Below are positions 44,137 through 53,053 of a stretch of DNA of 64,000 bases, one piece after another (within the stretch, counting starts at the first letter, position 1; the number at the start of each line of letters is the position of its first letter). The notes under the pieces are model-generated. The model was not told the origin of the DNA, did no database searches, and saw only the letters and a list, made by a program, of their open reading frames with translations. The DNA comes from DASUPK01 sp963782345 (GTDB lineage: Bacteria; Actinomycetota; Thermoleophilia; Solirubrobacterales; 70-9): NCBI GenBank assembly GCA_963782345.1, contig CAWAJF010000003.1, forward strand, positions 1 to 64,000, in the 5' to 3' direction. Made by a program: the position numbers and the translations under genes.

Positions 44137-44892
44137 TCAGGCGCGGCTGAGCACGCCGATCGAGGCGATTCTCCGCATCGGATGGTCGTCGTAGGGGAGC
44201 GCTCCGCGCCAGCGTTCGTGCGCCTCGGCCGAGACGAAGTAGGTATCGGGGTCTGCCTCGAGCCGGCCGATCAGCTCGTGCAGCCCGAGCGGCGCCAGCC
44301 CCGAGCGGCGCACGATCTCCTCGAGGCGCTCGAGGTGGGGCTCGGCGCCCCAGCCGGCCACGACGTGGTCGATCGCGTGGATGCAGCAACCGCCCGGGCG
44401 GAGCGTGCCGCTCGCCGCCTCGACGACGCCGCCGACCTCGTCGAGCGGGATGTGCTCGAGCACGGAGATCGAGTAGACGGCGGCGACGTCGTCCGGCAGC
44501 CCTCCGCTCGGCGGAAAGCGCTCGCGGACGAAGTCCACGTCCGGGTATGCGCGCCGGAACTCGTCGAACTGCTCCGGGCCGTGACCGCTGCCGTCGTAAG
44601 GGTCGACGACGGTCACCCGGTGTCCCAGCCTCGTCAGCAGGTCCGCGACCAGCGGCTCCCCGGCGCCGATCTCGACCAGGCGCTCGCCGCGCTCGACCCT
44701 GCCGAGCAGCGCCTTCACCACCCAGCAGCGCTGCAGGTCCTTCATGTCCGAGCTGGCGCGGGCGAGTCCGCCGAGGTGGTCCGTGCTGTCGGCGAAGTCC
44801 CTGACGGTCCCGTAGGAGAGCGGCTCGACGTCGAAGCTGCCGCGATAGCGGTCCTCGAGCTCCCAGAGCCGCTCCTCCGGGAGGGCGCTCAC
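44137..44892 (-). CDS. SAM-dependent methyltransferase
   Basis: 251 residues from GTG 44892, overlapping the GT4 stop (GTGA). LVEIGAGEPLVADLLTRLGH is motif I, VTVVDPYDGSGHGPE binds the ribose, and AAVYSISVLEHIPLDEVGGV is motif II/III with the usual S-x-L-E-H. It probably acts on a sugar or lipid-linked glycan together with the GT4 and StrF-like genes on either side. Confidence 0.8.
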   Translation of the reverse strand: MSALPEERLWELEDRYRGSFDVEPLSYGTVRDFADSTDHLGGLARASSDMKDLQRCWVVKALLGRVERGERLVEIGAGEPLVADLLTRLGHRVTVVDPYDGSGHGPEQFDEFRRAYPDVDFVRERFPPSGGLPDDVAAVYSISVLEHIPLDEVGGVVEAASGTLRPGGCCIHAIDHVVAGWGAEPHLERLEEIVRRSGLAPLGLHELIGRLEADPDTYFVSAEAHERWRGALPYDDHPMRRIASIGVLSRA

Positions 44893-46073
44893 GCCATCGC
44901 CCGATCCGGCAGCGCGGCGAGCCGCTGCCGGTAGAAGTCGACGAGCCGCGCCGCGTTCTTCGGCCAGCTGAGCTGCTCGACGGCGAACCGTCTCGCCGCA
45001 TGGCCGAGCCGCCGGGCCAGGTCGCGGTCATCGAGCAGCTGCTCGATTCGCGCCGAGATCTCCAGCCCGGTGCCCTCGCGCAGCAGCAGGGCGTCCTCGC
45101 CGTCGCGCAGGTCGTTGCCCAGGTTGCACGCGGGCAGGATCACGGGGCGACCCATCGCCAGGAACTCCGGCAGCTTCGAGGGCAGGCGATAGCGGTTGAA
45201 GTCGTCGGGAGCGCCGGGCTGAACGAAGGCGTCGGCCAGCGCCAGGTAGCCGGGGATCTCGCGCCACGGGACGTCGCCCAACTCCGGCACGCCCTGACGC
45301 ATGGCCTGGAAGGTGCGCGGATCGACCCCGCCGAGCTTCGTGCTGCCGAGCCGGACGAGCCGCACCGGCCTGCCCCTCCGGCGCAGCAGCTGGACGGCGA
45401 GGTAGAGGCTGAACAGCTCGCGGAGGTTGGCCCAGTGGCCGATGCCGTGGTAGACGATCACGAAGTCCTCCGGGCGCAGCCCCAGCTCCTCGCGCGAGAT
45501 CGCCGGCCGGAGGTCCGGGTTGAAGCGGTTGTGGTCGACGCCCGGCCGGGCGAGGTCCCAGGGTCGCCGCCCGAAGTTGAACTCCTCGAGCTCTTCGGTG
45601 ATTACCGTGATGCCGGCGGCTCGCTCGAGCAGGCGGGGGTAGTGGGCGGGGTGGATGAAGTCGTCGCTGCATAGCTCGTCCTGGCGCTCACTGGGCAGGC
45701 GCTGCAGCTCCTCGTAGGGCAGCTTCAGGGCCGTGGAGATCAGATGCTCCTCGTTGTCCTCGAGGTGGACGACGTAGGGCGCATCGAGCGCCGCGACCGC
45801 CCGCTCCGTCGCCTTGCGGACGATCTCGCGGGGGGTCCAGGCGCAGACGACGGTCTCGTCGGGCTCACCGGCCCAGTCGCGCAGCTTGCGATCGAGGGCC
45901 TCGTAGTTGATGCAGTCGAAGCTTGGCTCGCCGACGGCGCCGATCCGGTCGGTGGGACCCTGGCCGCAGAGGGCCACCTCGATGCCCGCGGCGGTCATCT
46001 CCTCCCCCAGGTGGAAGGCCTGGATGACGCTGTTCACGTGCAACTTGCCGAAGTGGAGGAAGAGGACCCTCAT
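44889..46073 (-). CDS. glycosyltransferase family 4
   Basis: 394 residues. It begins MRVLFLHFGKLHVNSVIQAF, with VITEELEEFNFG in the linker. In the donor domain are FVIVYHGIGHWANLRELFSL and a C-terminal RLPSKLPEFLAMGRPVILP, where the usual E-x7-E is partly altered to SKLPEFLAMGRPV, as in several GT4 subgroups. It has 4-nt overlaps with both neighbours. Donor and acceptor are unknown. Confidence 0.8.
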   Translation of the reverse strand: MRVLFLHFGKLHVNSVIQAFHLGEEMTAAGIEVALCGQGPTDRIGAVGEPSFDCINYEALDRKLRDWAGEPDETVVCAWTPREIVRKATERAVAALDAPYVVHLEDNEEHLISTALKLPYEELQRLPSERQDELCSDDFIHPAHYPRLLERAAGITVITEELEEFNFGRRPWDLARPGVDHNRFNPDLRPAISREELGLRPEDFVIVYHGIGHWANLRELFSLYLAVQLLRRRGRPVRLVRLGSTKLGGVDPRTFQAMRQGVPELGDVPWREIPGYLALADAFVQPGAPDDFNRYRLPSKLPEFLAMGRPVILPACNLGNDLRDGEDALLLREGTGLEISARIEQLLDDRDLARRLGHAARRFAVEQLSWPKNAARLVDFYRQRLAALPDRAMA

Positions 46074-47629
46074 CCGACGGCCTCCCGCATGGCGAGCGCG
46101 TGCGGGTCGCCGCTGAACGGCGAGGGCGCGTAGTCGGCGGCCTCCCCGAGGAAGCCGCCGTGGTAGTAGGCGTCGCCGGCCTCGAGCCGCTCGTACCAGC
46201 GGTCGACGAACAGCCCGCGGTCGATCACGTCGAAGTCGGAGCGCCGGCGTGCCTCGGTCGTGTGGCTGATCGTCCGCGGCGCGGGGGTGCAGATCACGGT
46301 CAGCCCGAGCTGCCCGAGCCGCAGACAGAGGTCGACGTCGTGGAACTGGCGATTGAAGGCCTCCTCGAAGCCCCCGAGGTCGTCGAAGGTCGAGCGGCGG
46401 ATCAGCATGCAGTCGCCGCCGGCGGCCGATACCTCGCGGGCGCAGGAGAGAGACCCGTAATAGCCGTCGCCGACCGCCGCGAAGCCGCGCATCGCGGGGA
46501 CCGCGGGATCGTAGAGGCCGATCACCACACCGGCCGCGTCGACCCGCCCGTCGGGATGGACGAGAGCGGGGGCGACGGCCCCGACGTCCGGCATCCGGGC
46601 GTAGAGGAGCAGCTGCTCGATCCAGTCCGGCTCGGTCACCTCCGCGTCCTCTCCCAGGAACACCAGGTAATCGCCGCTCGCCCGCCGCGCGCCCCGGTTC
46701 GCCTGGCGGGCGGGCCTGAAGGCGCCGTCTCGCTCCTCGACCACCACCTCCAGCTCCGGATAGGCGGTCCGCTCGCGCAGGGCGGCGAGGGCGCGGCCGG
46801 CCCCGTCCCGGCTCGGGACCACCACGCTGACGGCCGGCTTCGACGGTCGCCCGACGGGGCGCAGGCGGAGGCGGTGGGGGATGACCTCGTGGGGGACCGC
46901 ATCTGCGGCTATGCCGAACCGGCGCAGGTGCGCGTTCACCGCGCTCGCCTGCAGCTCGGTGACACCCGGCTTCTCCGCCTCCGAGAGCGCGATGCTCCCA
47001 GGGATCGCGCGCCAGTGGTAGAGGATGCGCGGGATGTGATGGATCCGCCGGGTCCGCTCGGAGAGCCGCAGCAGTAGCTCGAAGTCCTGGATCGTGTCGA
47101 AGGCGGGGTCGAAGCCGCCGGCCTCCGAGACCAGCTCGCGCCGAGCCACCAGCAGGTGCCCCACGTACATGACCCCGAGCGCGTAGACGGGCGACCAGTC
47201 CGGCTTCAGGAAGGGGTCGGTGACCTCGCCGTCGGCGGTGATCTTGTCCTGGTCGGAGTAGGCGACGTCGATCTCATGCGCGGAGAAGGCCCGGGCGACC
47301 TCGAGCAGCGCATCGGCGGTGAGCACGTCGTCGTGGTCGAGGAAGCCCACCAGCTCGCCGCGGCAGAGCTCGAGGCCGCTGTTGGTGGCGTTCGAGATGC
47401 CGGAGTTCTCCTCGAGCAGACGAGCCTGGATCCGCGGATCGCTCGACGCCGCGCGCTCGATCGCCCGCCGGGTGGACCGGCTCGGGGAGCAGTCGTCGAC
47501 GACGAAGAGCTCCCAGTTCTCGTAGCTCTGGGACCGGACCGAGCCGATCGCCTCCCGCAGATAGCGGGGGTCGGTGTCGTACGCCGGCATGACCAGGGAG
47601 ATCAGCGGGCGCTCCGCGAGGCCCTCCAT
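46070..47629 (-). CDS. bifunctional glycosyltransferase with two GT2 domains
   Basis: 519 residues from ATG 47629. The first GT-A domain has LISLVMPAYDTDPRYLREAI, FVVDDCSPSRSTRRAIE and LVGFLDHDDVLTADALLEVA (DHDD). The second, from about residue 270, has PAVSVVVPSRDGAGRALAAL, YLVFLGEDAEVTEPDWIEQL and a FNRQFHDVDLCLRLGQLG acceptor motif. This double-GT2 form is known in O-antigen clusters and can add two sugars in sequence. A longer frame to 47758 is a shadow of the next gene. Confidence 0.85.
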   Translation of the reverse strand: MEGLAERPLISLVMPAYDTDPRYLREAIGSVRSQSYENWELFVVDDCSPSRSTRRAIERAASSDPRIQARLLEENSGISNATNSGLELCRGELVGFLDHDDVLTADALLEVARAFSAHEIDVAYSDQDKITADGEVTDPFLKPDWSPVYALGVMYVGHLLVARRELVSEAGGFDPAFDTIQDFELLLRLSERTRRIHHIPRILYHWRAIPGSIALSEAEKPGVTELQASAVNAHLRRFGIAADAVPHEVIPHRLRLRPVGRPSKPAVSVVVPSRDGAGRALAALRERTAYPELEVVVEERDGAFRPARQANRGARRASGDYLVFLGEDAEVTEPDWIEQLLLYARMPDVGAVAPALVHPDGRVDAAGVVIGLYDPAVPAMRGFAAVGDGYYGSLSCAREVSAAGGDCMLIRRSTFDDLGGFEEAFNRQFHDVDLCLRLGQLGLTVICTPAPRTISHTTEARRRSDFDVIDRGLFVDRWYERLEAGDAYYHGGFLGEAADYAPSPFSGDPHALAMREAVG

Positions 47630-47634
47630 CCGGG

Positions 47635-48429
47635 CTAGCGCCGACGCCGCAGCATGCTGCCGATCGCGCGCAGCGGCCTCGTCAGCCGCCAGCTGGTGGT
47701 GGTCTCGTACTCGGCGGCGACGAGGGTCGCCGGCGAGCCCGGCCCCCGTCGCGCCCACTCCCGCTCAGCGTCCTCGAACGCGCGGCGCATGAGCTCGCGG
47801 TTCATGTCCTCGCGCTGCTCCTCGAGCTCCCCGCGGTGGCGCCGCTCGCCCTCCTCCAACTGGAGACGCAGATAGCGCGCGTTCGCTCTCGCCGCCGCGA
47901 GCTCGCGCTGGTCGCCCGGATCGGGGCGCTCCAGCTCCGCCGCGGAGACTTCGCCCTCCGTCCGGCGCAGCGCAGCGAACCAGCGCCCCTCGCGGTCCTC
48001 GAGCGCGAGCAGCTCGAAGGCGCGCCCCCAGTGCGCCCGCAGCCACCACTCGGAGTGAAAGACGGCCGGCGCTACCGCCCCGTCGAAGGCGGAGATCACG
48101 GTCATTCCGACCAGGGCCTCATCCCAGGGCTCACCCGTCAGCCGCTCGAAGGCGGCCGGCTCCGCCAGGCCGACGACCAGCGTGCCGCCCTCGCCCAGCA
48201 GGCGCCGCGCCTCGAGCACCCACTCGGCCCAGCCCTCGGCGATCCTGGTGAAGGCCGAGAGCGACCAGGCGAGCTCGAAGGAGGCGTCGGGCAGCCGCGT
48301 GGGGGGAGCAGGCGTCTCCGCGATCAGGGCGTCGAGGTCGAGCGTCCGGACGCCGCCCGGCGCGGGGACGCCGAGCATGCGGAGCACCGCTTCCGGTGGC
48401 GATCCGGCGGCCGGTGGGGTTTCGCTCAT
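47635..48429 (-). CDS. degenerate methyltransferase-like protein with coiled coil and SWR tail
   Basis: 264 residues. LPDASFELAWSLSAFTRIAE, EARRLLGEGGTLVVGLAEP and a following alpha/beta part resemble the second half of a Methyltransf_11 domain, but motif I (the SAM-binding glycine loop) is absent, so methyl transfer is doubtful. From about residue 175 there is a charged coiled coil (RYLRLQLEEGERRHRGELEE), and the end ETTTSWRLTRPLRAIGSMLR matches the tail of the StrF-like GT at 43.1 kb. It may be a scaffold for the neighbouring transferases. Confidence 0.6.
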   Translation of the reverse strand: MSETPPAAGSPPEAVLRMLGVPAPGGVRTLDLDALIAETPAPPTRLPDASFELAWSLSAFTRIAEGWAEWVLEARRLLGEGGTLVVGLAEPAAFERLTGEPWDEALVGMTVISAFDGAVAPAVFHSEWWLRAHWGRAFELLALEDREGRWFAALRRTEGEVSAAELERPDPGDQRELAAARANARYLRLQLEEGERRHRGELEEQREDMNRELMRRAFEDAEREWARRGPGSPATLVAAEYETTTSWRLTRPLRAIGSMLRRRR

Positions 48430-48453
48430 CGCGGCAATCGTAGAAGCCGGGGC

Positions 48454-50508
48454 TCAGCTGGCGGCGCGCCGCCAGAGGCGCAGTCCGGAGAGGGGGTCCT
48501 CCCCGACCAGCGCGTAGCCCCGCGCGCGCAGGATGCCCGCCAGCTCGGGGATTTTGAAGACGAACCCACCGCCCACCGGCGCGTTGCTCACCGACTCGAA
48601 GACCTCGCTGCCGCCCTCGTCCGAGAGCTGGTCCAGGGCCCGGTCGGCCTCCGCCGGCGAGACCAGCCCCGTGACGCCGTTGAGGGGAGAGACGTTGACC
48701 ACGCCCGCGCGGTCGGCCACGCGGTAGTCCAGCGTCGTGCCCAGGATCAGGACGTGCTCCCCCGGGTGGGTGCTCGCCTCGACGTAGGCCTGGGCGCCGA
48801 GCAGGTCGTTCGCGCCCGGCCCGCCCTTCGAGAGCCTGTCGACCTGCCGCCACGGCGGCGAGATCCGGCCGATCGCCGAGATCATCAGACCGAAGCCGAT
48901 CAGGGCGGCGCAGGCCGGCAGCAGCAGGCGCGTCAGCCGCTCCCGGTTTCCGCGGTTCTTCCGCAGGGCCCCGAGCGCGGTCCAGGCGACGAGCGCCAGC
49001 GCCAGTCCCCAGGCCGGGAAGAGCAGCATCAGCTGGAACTGGGAGGAGCGGCCGACGAAGTACATGCCCGTCGCCAGGCCGAAGAGGCCGGAGAAGGCGA
49101 GCATCGCCGTCAGCGTGCGATCCGGATCGTCGCGCACGTAGCGCACCGCGGCCATCAGCAGCGCTCCGGCGTAGGTGGCGAAGAGGGCCCAGTGCAACCC
49201 GAGGGACGGCATCGCGAGGAGCCCGTACGAGTCGCGCAGGAAGATCCGGTTCCAGTAAGTGAGCAGCGTGGGATCGGGCAGCTCGCCGGTGCGGAGCAGG
49301 ACCACCGCGCAGACGAGGAGCAGGGCTGCGAGCAGGCCGGCGGCACCCTGGATGGCGATGCGCGCCACGCGGTCCCGCAGCGGCCCGGAACGGTCCCAGC
49401 TCACCCCCAGGGCGAGGATCAGTCCGAGCAGCGCCGCGGTGCCGAACTCGAAGTTGTTCAGCACGACGAGCCCGGCGAACCCGAACAGGGCCCAGACCGG
49501 GATCCGGCGCCGGGTCGAGACGGCGCACAGCCAGCTGAGCAGGAACGGGCCGAGCAGGCGCCCGGGGAGAATGGCGTAGTAGTTTGCGTCGAAGTTCCGG
49601 AACGGGCCGTTGTCGTTCCAGGGGAAGAGCGCGAGAGCGAGGAAGGGCAGGTAGAGGGCGAGCGCGGTCCACGGCCCCCTGGTCACCTCCCGGAAGACGC
49701 CGAAGACGGCCAGCAGTCCGACTCCGGAGAGCGCGACGAGTGCGATCGAGGCGGAGGTGATCGAGGAGTGGAACGACTTCAGGACCGGCTCCAGGAGCAG
49801 CGGCAGCAGGTTCGCGTACGACGCGATGTAGTCGACCAGCGGCGTGCGCCCGTTGACCGCCGAGAAATAGTCCCCGGCCTGCACCGGGATGTGCCCCGAG
49901 GCGAGCTGACCGGCGTTGCCGACGGTCGCGTCGCTGACGACCGCCGGCAGCAGGAAGACCGCCGTGGCGAGCAGCGCAAACGCCAGCGCGACCCGGCCGG
50001 CCCCCCTGAGGCGCGCGGCGGCGCGGCTGACCGCCGGCGGCACCCGCCCGGACCAGCGCAGGGTCGCCGCGGTCATGAGGAGCCCGATCAGCGTCCCGGC
50101 GACCAGGTTCGGGACGGAGAGCAGGTAGGGCTTGAAGTAGTCGATCAGGAAGCCGCTCTGGCGCGGCTGCTTCAGCACGGCCACGACGATCATCGCCGCG
50201 GCCAGCACCTGGGCGCTCGCGATCAGGGGATCGAGCGAGCGCCTGCCCGGCTCGCGGGTCCCGGCCGCGATCACGAGGCCGCCGATGACCAACGGAGCCG
50301 CCAGGGTGAGTATCGCGCGCGCCTCCTCGCGCGGCTCGGGCTGGACCAGCGGCTGCCAGACCGCGAACAGGTCGCGGTTCGCCGCCGGATAGAGCTTGGC
50401 GAGCTCGGGCGCGATCAGGACGTAGGCGACCGCGAGGACGATCGCGCCGGCGATTGCGACCACCCAGGCGACGTCCTCGGCGGGCCAGGCGAGCCGCCGG
50501 CCTCTCAT
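48454..50508 (-). CDS. large multi-pass membrane protein, GT-C-like
   Basis: 684 residues with 12 or more hydrophobic segments and a C-terminal soluble part (GEHVLILGTTLDYRVADRAG, VFKIPELAGILRARGYALVG). The loop GDYFSAVNGRTPLVDYIASY after an early segment resembles the extracytoplasmic acidic loop of GT-C polyprenyl-sugar transferases. No exact family recognised. The 4-nt overlap with the next upstream gene and the DPM1-like GT2 in the same operon support a role in transferring lipid-linked sugars outside the membrane. Confidence 0.6.
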   Translation of the reverse strand: MRGRRLAWPAEDVAWVVAIAGAIVLAVAYVLIAPELAKLYPAANRDLFAVWQPLVQPEPREEARAILTLAAPLVIGGLVIAAGTREPGRRSLDPLIASAQVLAAAMIVVAVLKQPRQSGFLIDYFKPYLLSVPNLVAGTLIGLLMTAATLRWSGRVPPAVSRAAARLRGAGRVALAFALLATAVFLLPAVVSDATVGNAGQLASGHIPVQAGDYFSAVNGRTPLVDYIASYANLLPLLLEPVLKSFHSSITSASIALVALSGVGLLAVFGVFREVTRGPWTALALYLPFLALALFPWNDNGPFRNFDANYYAILPGRLLGPFLLSWLCAVSTRRRIPVWALFGFAGLVVLNNFEFGTAALLGLILALGVSWDRSGPLRDRVARIAIQGAAGLLAALLLVCAVVLLRTGELPDPTLLTYWNRIFLRDSYGLLAMPSLGLHWALFATYAGALLMAAVRYVRDDPDRTLTAMLAFSGLFGLATGMYFVGRSSQFQLMLLFPAWGLALALVAWTALGALRKNRGNRERLTRLLLPACAALIGFGLMISAIGRISPPWRQVDRLSKGGPGANDLLGAQAYVEASTHPGEHVLILGTTLDYRVADRAGVVNVSPLNGVTGLVSPAEADRALDQLSDEGGSEVFESVSNAPVGGGFVFKIPELAGILRARGYALVGEDPLSGLRLWRRAAS

Positions 50509-51352
50509 CTCTCTTGCTCTCCGCGCCGCAGCCGCCAGAGCGCGACGGCGGCGATCGCGCCCGCGGCCGTCAGCGGGCCCGCCATCGGGATCGTGTAGCG
50601 CCCCAAGAAGTTGGCGGTGAGGGCGCGCGCGACGATCAGGCTGAGTCCGTTGACCCCGAAGAGGAGGATGCCGACGCGAGAGCGGCGATCACCGGCCAGG
50701 AGGCCGAGGAGCACCAACAGCGTCGTGATCGAGAGGGCGAGCGCCCTGAAGCGGACCACCTGCTGCCAGTCCCGGAGGAATCGGAGCCCGGTGTGGTTCA
50801 TGTGCAACCCCGAAGCCGTTGTAGATGTGCTCCAGACTTGTGTGTAGACGCCCTGCGCATAGGCCAGGGCGACGCTCACCGGCGGGAAGGTCCGTCCCGG
50901 CGGGGGGTGCGGGTGCGGGGGCGGGTGGTAGAAGCCCGTGTCGAAGGCGTTGGTGAAGGCGAGCTGCGCGTCAAGACCGTTGTCGATCTGCCACGGATCG
51001 ATGGGCAGCGGCGCGTCCTTCGGGCTGAGGCTGGGAAGCCAGTACCCGCGCAGCTTGTCCCAGACGGTGGTCAGGTAGTCCCCGGGCTGCGCCAGGATCG
51101 CCCCCCTGCCCCAGCCTCCGACGACACCATCGTGGTTGCCCAGTGGCCCGAAGTGCCGCTCGGCCGGGGACGTCGGCGAGAAGAGGTAGAAGCGGGTGCC
51201 GTCGGGCGGGGTGAACTTGCCGCAGTCGGCGAACTGGGCGGCCCGCGCGTACAGGTCGCCGTCGACGATCACCACGGCGTCGCCCCTGGCGAAGTCGAGT
51301 CCCGCGCCGAGATCGTCGGCATGGGCTAAGGGTAGATGCGCGGGCGGCTCAT
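50505..51352 (-). CDS. membrane protein, family not recognised (5' frame-disrupted)
   Basis: The unbroken frame from GTG 51275 gives 256 residues. It has an extracytoplasmic part (FADCGKFTPPDGTRFYLFSP, QPGDYLTTVWDKLRGYWLP) and C-terminal hydrophobic segments (ALSITTLLVLLGLLAGD, GPLTAAGAIAAVALWRL). The same frame continues upstream as LAHADDLGAGLDFARGDAVV without a start. ATG 51352, overlapping the previous stop by ATGA, encodes SRPRIYP in another frame and then meets TAG. One inserted or lost base near 51329 would unite them. The function is unknown. Confidence 0.55.
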
Positions 51353-53049
51353 ACCCCGCAGACCGTCACCGGCCCGGTGGAGTCGACCTGCAGCTCCCAG
51401 CGGCGGCCGGAGCGATCCGTCGGTATCTCGAGCCGGGCGGCGACCCGCAGGGTCCCGGCGGCGATCGGGAACGACTGCGTCGCGAACCGCCGCAGGGCGA
51501 TCGCGGCCGTCACCCCCGGCGGGGCGCTCAGGGTCGCCCCGCCGGGAGGCAGGCTGAGGACGGGTGGGGACGCGCCGACGCGCCTGACGGTGAGGCAGCC
51601 CGGCGCGGTGCGGACCAGGCCCCCCTGCGGACCGACCAGTCGTGGCTCCGCCGGCCCATGAGCGGCCGGCCCGGGGAGTGGCTGGAAGCCGAGCCGCAGC
51701 GCGGCGGCGAGCACCTTGTCCGCGGCCACCCGTGCCCCTTCGGGCGCCCCGGCGAGCTCGTCCTGCGTGTACGCGGGGGAGCCGAACTTGTCAGCCGCGG
51801 ACAGGTATGGGCCCGCTTGGACCAAGGTGAAGTAGTTGAAGTCCGAGTTCTCCGGGGTGAGGATGAAACCGGGATCGACGCGGTCGGCTCCGATCTCGAG
51901 GCCGGCCAGCCCTCCACGCACGATCGCCGAGACCCCCGCGAGGGATCTGTAGCTCTGGTGAAGGGTCGAGAGGTTGCTGATGGACGCAATTGCCGCGATC
52001 GCCAGGGCGGCGACCGTGGCTCGCCATCCTGGTCGCCATCCAGCGGCGAGCTCCGCGGCGATCATCACCAGGAAGACTGCCCCCACGTACTGGTACCGCG
52101 AGGCAAACGGAGAGCGCGCGAAGCTTGCGTTTGCGGCGGTCAGGAACCAGAAGGTGGCGCCGACTGCGAGTGCGACGAACAGCCATCCTCGAAGCGGGTG
52201 CCGTTTGCGCAGCAACCAGACCGCCAGAGCCACGAGCGCCACCAGCAGGGGCCGACCCCAGGAGAGCCCTCCGCTTCCGCCGAACAATGCCGGGGTCTCA
52301 AGGCCGAGCAGAGAACCCAGGCTGCTGGCGAACCCGTCGAGCATGTAGGTCGGGCTGAGCGCGACATTGTGGATGGAGAAGGCGCTCGGTCCCAGACCCG
52401 GACCGGTGTTCCAGATGGCGAACCAGACGATGTAGAGGAGACCCGGGACCACGACGACCCACGCACGGCGCAGTGGGCCACGCTGGAGCGCGATCGCAAC
52501 AGCGATGCCGACCGCGAAGGCCACTGCGATCTCGGCGAACGCAAGGGACGCGATCAGCAGCGCGCAGGCGATCGCATCGCCGCGGCGATCGCCGCGCTGG
52601 ATGGTCAGCAGAGCGCCGAGTCCGAACGCCATCGAGCCGAAGTAGCCGATCTGAAACGAGCTGAGGAGGTCCTCGTATGCCGCACCCATGAACAGGATGG
52701 GCAGCACGCCCACAAGCGCGAGCCATTCGCCCACCCGCTGACGCAGGTAGACGAAGAGCAGGACGATGCTGGCCAGGAAGCCGAAGACTGCGACCACGGC
52801 GTACGGCAGGCGGCTGTCCATCCCGAGGGTGGCCTGGATCGCCTTGTACTCGATCGCCGGCCCGACGATCAGGTGCCGGGCGTGTGGATCGAGGAACGCG
52901 TCGGCGCTGAATCCGCGCCGCTGCAGGAGCAAGTCCCAGTCGTCGATCAGGAATGTGAGGTGCGACTGCCAGGCGATCAGCAGTATTCCCGAGGCGGCCA
53001 GGGCGACGCCCAGGAGGACGGATGCCGCTCTCGGGTTCGGCTCCTTCAC
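51349..53049 (-). CDS. GT-C-like multi-pass membrane protein (tandem paralogue A)
   Basis: 566 residues from GTG 53049. After the first hydrophobic segment comes TFLIDDWDLLLQRRGFSAD, an acidic loop in the position of the catalytic Asp of GT-C transferases. About ten more membrane segments follow, including FVYLRQRVGEWLALVGVLPI and ASRYQYVGAVFLVMIAAELA. The final ~120 residues are a soluble beta-rich domain (LRRFATQSFPIAAGTLRVAA). It matches the next gene along its whole length. It probably transfers a sugar from a polyprenyl-phosphate donor; the family is uncharacterised to my knowledge. Confidence 0.65.
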   Translation of the reverse strand: MKEPNPRAASVLLGVALAASGILLIAWQSHLTFLIDDWDLLLQRRGFSADAFLDPHARHLIVGPAIEYKAIQATLGMDSRLPYAVVAVFGFLASIVLLFVYLRQRVGEWLALVGVLPILFMGAAYEDLLSSFQIGYFGSMAFGLGALLTIQRGDRRGDAIACALLIASLAFAEIAVAFAVGIAVAIALQRGPLRRAWVVVVPGLLYIVWFAIWNTGPGLGPSAFSIHNVALSPTYMLDGFASSLGSLLGLETPALFGGSGGLSWGRPLLVALVALAVWLLRKRHPLRGWLFVALAVGATFWFLTAANASFARSPFASRYQYVGAVFLVMIAAELAAGWRPGWRATVAALAIAAIASISNLSTLHQSYRSLAGVSAIVRGGLAGLEIGADRVDPGFILTPENSDFNYFTLVQAGPYLSAADKFGSPAYTQDELAGAPEGARVAADKVLAAALRLGFQPLPGPAAHGPAEPRLVGPQGGLVRTAPGCLTVRRVGASPPVLSLPPGGATLSAPPGVTAAIALRRFATQSFPIAAGTLRVAARLEIPTDRSGRRWELQVDSTGPVTVCGV

Positions 53050-53053
53050 GGGT

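Noticed and set aside
47836..50598. 920-codon plus-strand open frame opposite the GT-C-like membrane protein
   Set aside because: The translation is Arg/Gln/Glu-rich without any motif, and the opposite strand encodes a convincing multi-pass protein. Long spurious frames are expected at this GC content.
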